From positions 8,638,432 to 8,702,431 of the forward strand of contig CAIIXF020000012.1 of the NCBI GenBank assembly GCA_903813345.2: 64,000 bases of DNA, given 5' to 3'. Every line of letters starts with the position of its first letter. The stretch's first letter is position 1. Shown here in pieces: positions 34,355 through 47,600 of the stretch. Under the pieces are notes generated by a model. That model did no database searches, was not told the origin of the DNA, and was given only the letters and a program-made list of their open reading frames with translations. The stretch is from Owenia fusiformis (lineage: Eukaryota; Annelida; Polychaeta; Sabellida; Oweniidae). The translations under genes were made by a program, and so were the position numbers.

Positions 34355-35627
34355 TTAAACATTTAAAGGAGTAATAAGATTCCATAAATTAAGATTTGAC
34401 ATCGAATATGAATATTATGGAAGAAAATCTGCTACTTGTAAAACTTATTAACCAACGTCATTGATCTTGTATATTACCCTTAGGGGCGTAGGAAGGTGTA
34501 AATTCAACACTATGCAAAAAATGAAAAAATGTCAAATCTTATATATCAAAATACGTATTTTATGTTTGCAAAACATCATCTTTATGGAAATACTTTTCTA
34601 TTAATGTGGTTATATTGTTTTTCATCAATGAATATCAAGATAAAAAGCCGATCTTTGAAATTTCGACAGATCTCATTCTCACTTTTCTTATGAAAATGTT
34701 TATTTTCCCGAATGGTACAGGCGATCAATTTTCATATTGGTAATAAAACTATATTCCAGATAACAATCATCAATCGTCAGATAACTAACGTCAATTCCTC
34801 AAGCGTGTTTAGTCCTTTTGAATGAGTAAAATAGACAATTGTAATACTTCTTGTCTGATTTCATTGTGTACTGTGCAAGACGACAATATAAATTAAAGAA
34901 AATAGTATAGATGTCAAGAAAAATGATGTCAAATAGGTGGCACGATATTACGCAAACCGGTTCCAAACGGATGAATGTTTTAAGGAAAAAAGACTTTTAC
35001 AATAGGTCCCCCATAAATTGTATGTTGGCATATCTGAGGTACATGTAAGCAATTAAATTTTTTGGAACCAAGTCCAGTTTTCTTGGTCTATTCTCAAAGT
35101 GGCAAGAACCTCTTCATCATTTTGGTGAATTTCCTTATGTATTAGGAATAGTCTTTATGTGTCCAAAAACATTTCTTTTGTGTGCTCGAGATCACAAACC
35201 AGTTATTTTGAACTCACAATGAGAAAATATAACTGAACAACATAGTGATTATTTTATTTTTTACTCTCACTTTTCAACACTACGCATTTGCGTTTTTGCA
35301 TACTGATCGTACAAATTGTTCCTACGCCAATGACCCCTACAACATTAAAATTACAACATTCAACGCGGAATCAGTTGCCACGCAAGGTAAGCCTTTTTAT
35401 TTCAGATAAGGAGGTTATATGGCCCTCTTCGATCTTTTGAGACCGTTAACAGAAGGTTAAGATTACTGACACATGTTAAATATGCTATATACTGAGATAT
35501 AAATATATGGAGTTTCACTGTTAATCAAGTCATAATAGCAGTGTGAATGCGAGACAACATTTGAAATATTTTTTCTGTAAATTGTGCAAGCTTATCCTGG
35601 GAAAATTTATGATTTCGTCTCGTTCTA
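34355..35627. other. Convergent intergenic region
   Basis: Holds the 3' UTRs of the esterase (+) and the CILP-like gene (-). No clear AATAAA was found for either in a convincing position, and no other feature is supported. Confidence 0.4.
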
Positions 35628-38600
35628 CTATGAAAAACATTCGATACCGACTGCCTCTCCACCCTTTGAATCTGGTGTTACACATTTTTTTTTAATGGAA
35701 TGTTTGCTACACTCACATCTCCATTTTGCTATTGATTTTGCTGTTTTCATATCAACGTCCTCAGCTTCGTATAAGCCAAATTTGTTACCAAATGCTAATG
35801 GAGTTTGGAAAGAGATCAACGGCGGTGTTTGGTTATTGTTTGACGGAACTGGAGTAATTTCATATTGTTCCAAGTCATCAGCAATAGTCTTAACTCGACA
35901 ACCTGTACCTTGTACATAGATTTCTATAACAGTTTCATCAGGTTCTGAAACTCCAGACAATGCAATTATATTTCCACTACCCTTAAATTCGATACATACT
36001 GACTGACTTGAAGTAACATCTTCACGAATACCAAATACTCCCCCCTTAGTATCTTGATGCGTCCCACCTTTGCTTACCACACGAACTGTATATTCATTAA
36101 CAGAACTTACCGGGACTACCTGAACCTTTATATACCAAGCGCGATACATTTCGCTAGTTAAGGGAAACCATGCGAGATGGAGATTTTCTTCACATGACAC
36201 CGCATTTTCACAAACAGAATATTCAAATAGTGAAATTTCATTTTGATAAAAGGCATAGTGCGGATCTGTATCACTCGCACTGAGACACTTAGTATATGCA
36301 GCAAAATGACTATACAAGCAAAATCTAGAGCACTTATTGCACTCGGGCCCAATATTAGTGTCAGTACAACTTGTACAACTGGCTGAGCTAGGATCTACGC
36401 AATCGAAAACAGTATCACTGTGATATAAAGGACCATTAGACCTGAGAGGTTCAACTTCTGTTTCAATGACCCTAGATCTAGTTGATGTAATAGTGTCAGT
36501 TAATTGTTTAACATTTACGGTCACTCCCGGGACGTTTTGATTTGACCCACCCAGTCTCGGAGAAGCACTGAATGCCCCATTTTGATCTTCAAAGAATAGG
36601 TATGCATGGAAGTTAGATGGACGACAAACAGTAAGTATGCAGTCATCTTTTGAACCTAATTCACGATTGTGACTTCTACTACCAGTAAGAACCCGGCCAT
36701 CAATCATCCCTGGTCCTGAAGGCAGGACATCTTTGGATATCACAGATGGTTCGAATGTATTCAACCATTCTAACGGTTCCCTTAAATTAGAATCAGCATA
36801 TGCTTTGATTTTGACAAAACAGAAATTAAGCGAATCATCATCAAAATTGAACCAATAACGATCCGTTATGACAGTATCACCAACGAAAAAATCGGTTGTA
36901 TTTTGACTTTGAGATCGCTTTCTTCTTGATGATGAGATTCGCTCGAGCGTGCTCTCGTATTCCCATCTTGCAGATGACGGATTGAGGGACCAAAGCTTAA
37001 CAGTGGTACTGCTTTCAAGTTCTTTCCCGATTACATCAGCACGTATAGCCATGTTGACATCTCCTTTTATATTAAGTTCTTTACCAGAGGCATCATTGAA
37101 TTCCATATGGAACATTCCAAATGTTTCAAGTGAACCAACATCACCATTGTTATCAACAAATGTCAAATCACCTACCATTGTGTCCACACTGACAATATCT
37201 TGAGGAGAAATAAAATTAATAGCTGCCTTAACAACACCGTTGTGTTGACTACCATCGGGTTTATAAAAGGCATTGTCCGGAATGACTACTTCCGCAAGTG
37301 AACCATCTGAAGATTGTGCCAACGGTATGGTGTTCATCACTGAGGATGGTATTTCTATGGCTTTACTTTTCATCAAAAGAGGAAATTTCTTAAAGAGTGT
37401 ACCTGAGAAATCTTTTGGAATAGTAAATACCTTTGACGCCTCAATGAAACCCACTTTAAACACATTTTCTTTCAATGTAACTACAAGTCTTGTCATTCCG
37501 TTTGGAACAGAAAAACTGAAGTCTCCATTAAAACTGGTTATCCCTACTTGTTCATCAAATAGATAAACTTTTCCAAATCTGAGGGCATTGGAAGGGTCGT
37601 TGATATCATGAGCAACCCCACGAAGAGTGACCTCACGTCTAATTGTTATGACATTACCAGAAATGTTGACTTGGTTGCATATGGTACATCCACATTCTAA
37701 TATAACAATAATGTCCATTGAATACCCCCCACAGGTTACTGTTTTCGTGGTTTGTTTTGTTGGTCCACAGCAATATTCGCACTCTGGGTTTGCTTTGGGG
37801 CGTTTGGTACACGCATTCTGTTTACAACGACCAACCTCGTACTTAAGCGGACTTTTTCCATTTGGATTACATTCCTTTGGCAATGTCTTAAAATGTAATG
37901 TTGGTTTGGAGTCACAGAAACTCTCGCCATTTTCTGAAATGAACAAATATTTGAAACTGAATCATTCTGGATAAATAGCTCGGCATGTATTAGTTCATTA
38001 TCATATTATTCAACAACTCTAAGCTTGATATGTGAGATCAAGAGATACCAGGTCGTTCAATAAGTTCTCATAATTTTGCTCTCATTTTAAGAGTTTTTTA
38101 TATTTTTCCATGAAAATTTCACAGACGATGCAGAATGTATCTGTGTAACAACTCTGCAAAGATTATGTATTAATTCTAATGGTTGTGGAAATGGCGGTTG
38201 CTATAGTAACGTCAAAAATCGGTAGGCGGGGCAACTTTATTTGATCGTAAAATCCATGGATGTAGTTAGATTTCATCTTGAAATGTCATATGTTTTATCT
38301 GAAAGATTTGCAACCATAGAAACAGGTTTTGACATCAGTGTGAAAGATGCAACTTTTCTGAGTATAGTTATTACTGTGACATCACATAAAAAGGTATGAC
38401 ATCACAGAAAAGGTTTCAATAGAGAGACCCAAGATGGCAGCTGACTGTGGTCTTGTGAAAAGTCAAGATGAAATTCAAATTCAAATCCGTAGTGTGATAA
38501 GATTTTGTGTGTTATCCAAGAAATCAAGAGGAGAAACAATAAAAGCAGTTCAAGATATTTATGGAAAGGAGTTAATGAGCACACCTACCATATACCAATG

Positions 38601-41600
38601 GTATCAAAGGTTTGGTTCAGAGGGAAGAAAATCTGTGATGGATGAAAAACGGACTGGCAGACCGGTAAAAGTCACCAACCCAAAGGCTGTTGAAAGAGTT
38701 AAGACAGTTCTAGATGATGATCGCCGCATCTCTGTACGGGAACTTAGTGAGAATGTGAACATTAGTATAGGTAGAACACACTTCATTCTGAAAGAGAAGC
38801 TTAAAATGAACCTCATGTGTGCTAAATGGGTGCCAAAGGAGTTAACTAGTGACCAGAGAGCCCGCAGAGTTGAGGTTTCCCAAGAATTTCTAAGACGATA
38901 CCAAGATGAAGGGGATAGTTTTCTTCAACGAATTATCACATGCGACGAGGTGTACGTCAGCTATTATGAGCCCCTTGGGAAGAGAGCATCAAGTGGTTGG
39001 AGAACTAAGAACTCACCTACTCCCATTTCAACCCTGGCAAAACTGACCAAAAATGACGGCAAGGTGATGTTCATTGTGTTTTTGGATAGCTCTGGGGTGC
39101 TGCTTACGCATGCAATTCCTGATGGTCAGAGAATAAACAAGGACTATTATGCAATGGTAAGCTTATTCATTATTAATAAATTAATCAATATAAGAGTAAA
39201 AACATTAAATCAAATCAAATTTAAAATCAGATTTGAACTATAAAAATGGTTAAGTACAAATGTTAAAGGCATTAGTATCCTATCCTACTGACTATTTCAG
39301 GTTCTCAAGAGGCATCTCAAACGGGCCTTCTCAAAGAAACGCCCCGTCCTAGAGTTGGCGACAAGAATATTTCATCAGGATAATGCCCCGTGTCACCGGG
39401 CAGAACTTGTACTGAACACCATAGGAGAACTCGGAATGGAAGTTCTCCCACAGGCACCATATTCACCTGATGAAGCCCCATGCGACTTTGGCGTGTTTGG
39501 CCGAATGAAAGATGAGCTGAGAGGTTTTCGATTTGCATCGACAGAAGATTTGCAGAATGCAGTCCAAAATGCTCTCAGAGCTAGATTTCCTGATGGATTC
39601 CATAAAATCTTCCAGGATTGGGTAGAACGTCATCGAAAGTGTGTCGCATCCAATGGACATTATTTTGAGCATTTAAAGTAGGAATAGAAACATTTACCCC
39701 ATACTATTTCATGGGATAAATGGGACTACATGACATTAAAACACTTGTTACTCTCCACAATGTTGAACTGAATTATATGCCACTATGACGTCAAATAATC
39801 TGCCCCGCCTACCCATTTTTCATGTTACTATAACAACCGCCATTTTCACGACCATTAGAATTAAAACTTAATTTTTGCAGGGTTGTTACACAGATACATT
39901 CTGCATCGTCTGTGAAATTTTCATGGAAAAATATAAAAAACTCTTAAAATGAGAGCAAAATTATGAGAACTTATTGAACGACCTGGTATAAGGAAAGTAT
40001 AAAGTTAAATACGATACTAAACATTTTTTGGTCTTATATATAATACCTTTAACATCCAGAACTGCAGAGTCAGATGCAATCGATCCATACTTTGAAGTAG
40101 CTTTGCAATAATATGAACCTTTATCTTCTATTTTGACATTTTCTATCAATAGATTCTTGTCAGTGTGTTCGCTGTCCGATAAAATCTTTCCGTTTTTGAA
40201 CCTATCATCAAAAATCCATTGTAATGGTGCAACGAGATATTTTGATATTGAATAAAATTATATTTCGTTGATTACGGAGGCGGCGTGACGAAAATACTGG
40301 GTGTAAGACTGACGCTACTTTCTGCGTAATATACCATATATTGGCGATTATTCAGAGTAAATCAGACTAAAAGTAGTTTATATATACCACAGAACATTTC
40401 AAATATTTCTAGCTTGGTTTTGGGTTTTAACGGTTAAGGTCTCACCATAGGAAAGTTTCGGGCTTGGGTTTCCCAATTGCACGACATGTGAAATTAACAG
40501 AATCTCCAACAATAGCATAAGCATCTTGTGGATGTTCGACAATTTCGGGTGGTTCTAAAATGGGAAATAAATCCAAGTATAATTTCAAAAAGTTTGAGAT
40601 GAAATATGTTGGGCCTACGTATTATCAATCAATTACGGATGTAGTTATCTGGAACTTCGTTCGATGGAAAAATAGGCAAAATAATTCATATACCGGTTCA
40701 TGAGAAACAGTGTTAATGTCCATACCCATTGATTCCATTATGACACTAATCGGCTTAGTTCTATCACTTTCGACAACGATGTTTGTATCCACGTATTTGG
40801 TCTTTTTAAACACCAACTTATCAGATGGGCACGCATTAATATTGATCAGACCATTTTTCGTTTGCCCTAGTTCTTCATCTTCAAGTTGTTTTGCTCTAGA
40901 AACAGTAACGCCATCTATAGGGACCATCTTTGTATTGTACACAAAAATATTAATAAAGGGACAAATACAAGTTGTACACCTTTCATCAAGAATTTTCCCG
41001 GGTGGACAAGGTTTTGTGCAATCTGAAATTAAACAACTCTCGTATCATTGGGTATATAATCACGTGTTGCATCTTAAATTCAATGTTAAATTTCATAATT
41101 ACACAAACATTGTATACTCGTTTGCTGTTCAACTTATATCTACATGTAAATATGAGTTTTTGTTCTTACCGGTGCAAACTGGAATTTGTTGACTCCACCC
41201 TCCTGTCTTATTACAGACCATATAATAATAGTTATCAATTATTTTGTAGCCAGGTTTACAGCCAAATATGATTCGGTCATAGAAACCATTTCCGACAAGT
41301 TTTCCCCTAAGTACGACCAGCATGCTTTCTCTTTCAAGAATGACGTCAGGACACGTGACATTACTTGCTTAAATGACAAACGGGTTCCAGTAAACTTTGA
41401 CATACAGACCAAGGGAACTCCCAGGAAAATACGTTCACTGGACTTAATCTAGCATGGACGTATACTACGGTCACACCGCATCGAGTAGAGGTTTTTTATT
41501 AATGATCATGAATTATAGTATTGTATTTTATCTCTGTATTTTATGGACCTGTGACAATATAATAACTATCTAAACTATAAATTATTTAATAATATAATTA

Positions 41601-44600
41601 TTGCGTAAGATGAGCATGAAGAAAAAAAAATATTGACAAAATGTGACATGTGATGCTTATTTTTTTTTATTATTATCTATTTATTAATCAATTATCCTTA
41701 TTAGTTACATTTACAAAATTATCTTTAATAGCCAAATGTATGCGCATGGTATTATAGAAGATATGATGTCGTTTTGAATACAATATAAGGAGTAATGTTA
41801 ACAGTAGTTTAGGGGTTGTGGTAAGGAGGGGGGGGGGGTGCTTGGCGTGGGTGAAAGTTCATAGAAATAAAATATGTCTAAGGAGGAAAAATTATGCATT
41901 GGCCTATATAAAGGAGGCTAGCCGGCTCATCATTTTCGAATTTAATTCGATAGAGATATCTTTTGAGCCATATTTCAGAAAAAAAGAAAAAAGAAGCGTT
42001 TAACTGTTTGTGAATGTCCGCATGAACAATTTGGGTTGTCAATTTGCTGAAATTATGAGCGTATAGTTTGGCCTTAAATAAAAAGTCGGCCCTACATTTA
42101 TTTAGTACTATTTCATGTCTTCTTGTGAGATTCAGTTAGCTTGTTGTTATGAACTTGAACTTATCAAACATGTCATTAAGAAATTTAGGGTTAGGACTCG
42201 TATTTTGTAAATGAAGTTATTTTTAAACATTTTTCTTCTAGTGTCAATAGATGGCCATTGGAGTGGCGTTGATATATTATATGTGCTGCTCCCGTAAATA
42301 CAACCAGAGCAGTGGATAGCAACTCTATAATATAATCTATCGAGCCTTTGAAGTAAATATTTGGAAGAACTATTATAAATGATGGTGCCATAATCAAAAT
42401 GAAGCAATATGAAGGAGTTGAAGATTGTCTCCAGATGACTGGATCCTCTCTTGTTTTTGAGTTTTTTAAATGGATTAAACATTTTGTTACCTTATCGTAG
42501 ATGTTACTTATATGCCGTTTGTGTGTTAAGCAGGGATCAAAAGTGAAACAGAGGTGTTTGTGGGAAACAGCTCTAACTTTTTATATATTATTAAGATTAG
42601 ATGGGCTGATATCATTAATACTTGTTCTAGGTTTATGGAATACCAGTTCACGGCTTTTCGCTGGCTTAAACTGTTGTTTCCAAGTAGTTGACCATTGTTC
42701 AATTATTTCTAAGCTTGACTTAACAGAATCATCAACATTAGTAGGGTCTTTTGGATCAAGTTTAAAATGTAAAGAGGTATCATCAGCATAAATGTAGCAC
42801 TGGCCACTCAGATTGTCAGGAATATCATTAATATACAGGATAAATAGTATTGGTCCTAGAATAGACCCTTGTGGAACACCACAGTTAAGAAAGTCAGTAT
42901 CAGAGAGTTTTGAAGATTCGCCACCTACAAAGAATTATCTGTCAATCAGGTAGGACTTGAGTATATTGAACAGTTGACCATGGATACCATAAGATTTAAG
43001 TTTGACTAATAGAAGATTATGTGGTACGCAATCAAAACCGGCCGAGATATCAGGGAACATAGATTTGAGTGTATGGGCTGTTAGGTTTAACATTTTGTTG
43101 GTTATGTTATCAGGACCACATGCTTTTGAAGTATCTAGATTTAAGTATAAGTTTCATTATCTCATGCTGGTTGGTAATTGCGGATATAATGAAGGAATTT
43201 GTTCTCAATGGAAAGTTTGGTAGTGTGTCATTATCGTTGACCTCCATGTGATTTTTTCCTGATTAAATATTTCATAATAAAATTGGCTAAGTCCAGGTTT
43301 TTATTAATTGGGATCCCAGTTCTGTCATCTATAATGCATGCTATTTCTGATTTCTTAAAATTATTTCCAAGGAAAGATCTTACTAATTTTCCAGCAATTC
43401 TTATCATTCTTGGTCATATCATCTATAATAGATTTGATTAAATTTTTGATTAAGTTTGTAACTTTTGTTGCAATTGCTTGCTGATCATAAAGTAGTTTAT
43501 TTTGATGAGAAGGATGTTTTATCATTGAATTGAAGAGCTTTTTTCTTTTACATTTTATGAGGTATGTGTTTTTTTGTAAATTGACATTAGTAATCAACAA
43601 AATTCATGGTTACTATATTCATATCTAGGTCACCATCTAAGATGATACTTATCAAGATAAATGTTAGGGGTATCTCTTCCCAGAAAGGATAGCAAGCGGA
43701 GAATGAGCATCTGAATTCTTCAAGGAGGACTAATTCCTTTTAAAGATAGAAGTGGAGCTGACATGACAATAGGGAGGTTAAGTTACACGTTTTTAGGAGA
43801 ACCTGTGCGTGAACGAGTAAAATTATGGTCCTCTAAGAATTAGTTTTCCCCTTCGTAGTGTTTATTTGCCCGATGCAGTGTAAAGCTAAAAGGTAACTAG
43901 TTGTAATAAGGGCCCTGGGAAAACCAATAGAGACGATGGACAGAAATCCTTGGGGTCATATTATTATGCGTTCACGTACAAGCTTTCCTAAAAACCTGTA
44001 ACTTAACCTCCCGAATAATGATAATATTACGTTAATACAACGGCATATGTTTGCTCCACATTTTACTTACAATAATTGCGTATAACCTTACCATAGCACC
44101 TAAACATAGGTTTGCTCCAAATACCATTGCGTAGACATTCGAGTATCCGTCCTCCGTGTTTTAAATACGGCTTTCTGCACTTTCCACTTATACGATCACC
44201 TACTTCGTTTCCTGTGAGTCGCGAGGCGCCAATTAAATCTCCGTATTTTGGTAGGACAAGGTCAGGGCAGTCACCAGTATTTGATACTGAATCAAATGTT
44301 CATAAATCATCTACGTTAGGCTTATATGGTTTGGTCATAATAAATACTTTACATTTTATTGTTTTTAGATTAATTACTCAACAAATATAACAATTTCAGC
44401 ATAAGTTACATGTCAAGTCATAATTGATATCTGACTGATGAAAGCATGCTCAATTATTTTATCTAATTAGCACTATTGACGTTTAAAAAATGTTTCGTTA
44501 AAAAATTGTAATCAAGATAGACGTAAGCTCCAGAACGTTGATATATTGATAACAAAAAAAGCATTAACATGGTACGTACTTCTACACACGGGCATTGCAA

Positions 44601-47600
44601 TATCCCATACTAATCCATCGGTGAAATTCCCAGGGAGATCTAAGCTGTATCTTTTAAAACAGGTCAATGTAGCAGTTCCGTCCAATGTGTACCCCTTATT
44701 GCAAGCGAACGTCACTGTGTCACCTAATTTATTGTTCGTCGTCTTACCCTCCGCAACAAAACCATGTTCGGGAGAACTCAAAGCAGGGCAGTGTGTGTTG
44801 TTCGGCTCTATCCCGTAAAATGTATTGTATACAGAATTTAACATCGAGTTATTGTTTTTCAATAAATAAGTGGTTTAAATCGTTTCATCATTATCAATAT
44901 CTGTCGAAATGATATAAAAAATTATCATTCGCAACATCCCTCGTCACGCCAAACAAGTTCTCAAAACGACCTACCCCGTCCGAAAAATCGTCAAAATTGC
45001 ATTGAGTATATACTGACCGAGGACCTCATTCGTTCGATAAAGCGTGGCGGCATACAGGCAGATAACAGCATGAACGAGTTATGGTATGGCCGTTAGAAAA
45101 AGTTTGAACAGGCTCGAAATATTGGAGCACTGGGGCACATTCGGAAACGTCAATGAATGTTCGTAAAAAGATCTCGTTCATAATGAAGAGGGCCATCACT
45201 TCCGTTCTATGTACGACCATCTACTTTTAGGCCATTGTCACTCAACTAATTGGAGAACGGTGTGACCGCCAAAAAAATCATATTGTCTCGAAGTTCTGAA
45301 CCACTGTACCGTCTGACAACGCTCGCGAACTTTGTAAAAAGCTTGAAAAACATCCATCTATGTCCTCTCGATATCAGCTAAATTCAAGCACACGTTCTGC
45401 AAACATTTCACGAACATAGTGACAACTTGTTTGGGGGGAGAATAGGAGGCAAGTTAAAGGTGCAACAATTAGTGCAGAGGGGTCATTCAACGATCATGGA
45501 CCAGTGCCAAAATATATTTAAGTTTGGATATTTCATCAAGACTAACATCTATTTTTATTATCTACAAAGAAACCCCCTAGATAAACATTATTTCAGCTGA
45601 TATTCCTCTTGAAACATGGTGGATCTTAAAAATATAAAAGTGGATTTCCCCTTTTTTAAGCTTTGAACTGAATTTACACTTCTTAAGGCTGAAATTGATA
45701 GTTTATCCATACATTTTAAGAAAATAGGTATGTCAAAGAAGATGTTAAGCCAAATGTTGCCTTGATAGCTCAGAATTTTTTTTGATTTTCCTATTTTCTC
45801 CCTACAGGCCTTGTTGCCCCTTTTGTTTAATGTCGAGTGACACCAGAGGTTTTAATAGCTGGCATTTTTACTGGACTGGTCTCTATTATATTCTTACCTA
45901 TACAAGTAGGCGTGTCCTGTGTCCACGTACGGTCCCATCTACACTTGATCTCGGAATGCCCAGTCAACATTAAACCAATTCTACATCTGAATCGTATTCG
46001 ATCGTCATATATGTTGTTACTTGTTTTGCCCTCTATTACTTCTAAACCCGTATTATCACCTAAGGAAATGTCTTGGCATCGACCTCCAACTGTAGAAATC
46101 ACAAAATAGCCTTCCCGTAACTCCTATACTTAGATATTTAAATTTCATCCCGAGACCACGGATTGTAAAGCTGATATATTACGGTCTGAGTCATATAGTG
46201 TTTTTAACATTTTTTACGATACCGATTTTCAAGGTAAGATGTAAAAAGAAGTCGCACACATTCACTTGTTCTGGGTGAACGTAACACATGTACATGTACG
46301 TTTATTGATAAGTACTCGGGAGAAGAGAACCCGGGGCAGAGACTCATATCCATTGGACAGTCATCGTTCTTTGTTCCTGTTTCGGTTACATGATTTTGCG
46401 ACGTTTCAAGTGGCCAATGCGCATGAGTGACATGCCGGAAAAGAAGCAACTAGATATGTGATAGAGGCAAATGTTGAGAAATAGTTCACCCTTTGGATTC
46501 CACAATGTCTATCATTTTGAAATGTGGATCGTGCAACCGAATAATTAGGCCTAGTACTCTAGAATAATTGTACTCACATTTACACGTCATTGGTAGACCA
46601 CTCCATTGACCACCGTGCAGACAAAGTAATATCAATTTACCAAATGCTTTGTAATGCTTATTACATTGGAATGTTACAGTGTCCCCTTCTTTATTTTTTC
46701 GAAGACGACCAGCTACTAGTAAGGCATTGTCAGGTATAGTCAGGTCACTGCAAGTGCCACCGGTTCCTTTGGATTTTAAAATTTGATAAACAGGTTTAAC
46801 GTAAACATGTCCACCCCGAAAACATAAATGTATATAGAGGATGCAGCACATATTGCTCCAAGTCAGTCAAGATGTTACGAGATGCGCACTCGTTGTTTTA
46901 ACAATTAATTCATTATAAAGATGGCGTCGGTAAACTTGGTTACGTGACTAGTTTTCTGCTCTTTCAAGAATTTGCGGGATTTTGAATTGGGATAACAAGA
47001 GCCATTTGTTGAGGGTTCAACGGAGGAAACCTTAAACTTTTATCATGGTAAGTGAGTTCATTATGTTACTCATGTTGTATTAAAGTTTTGGAGCTGTTGG
47101 TTGTATATTTGAAGACGAAAATGCGAATTTAATGAAGCCCCTGAGTTTTTGAAGTATTTTCACAGTACATTTGCTAAGCTTGTAAATTCGTATATTAACA
47201 TCACGTAAGCTAAGATTTTGTACTTCTTCTTCAAGATAAAAGAATAAATTAACGTTAAATGATATATCTTTTACATCAAGAGGTCAGATTAATCCGTTTA
47301 CACGAAATGAAAATCTTCCGATTTACAACTTTTTTTCGAAATGTGTCCTCCATTTTTCGATTTTTTGCCCTTATTTTCTCTTTATTCCCGTATTTGCTGC
47401 GAAAGTTATGATCACATTTACAATAAAACTAACATATTTTCTTATTTTGTATCTTATTATTGCCACGATTGTGTCACATCACTTCAGAAATGGATTCATA
47501 GACGAAGTTTTATTTTCCCATTGAAATAACATGTAGGTGCTGGACAGCTACTCGGATAAATAAATATTATGAAAAAATGTCCTGAGCTAAACCATTATCA

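Noticed and set aside
40625-40725. Extension of the CILP linker exon to CATGAACCG|GTATATG
   Set aside because: That donor gives phase 0 and breaks the Ig frame; ATGG|GTATGG at 40726 keeps phase 1.
44950-45420. Similarity of CGTTCG-rich stretches here and at 19.5 kb
   Set aside because: Shared words are short and order is not kept; not enough to call a repeat.
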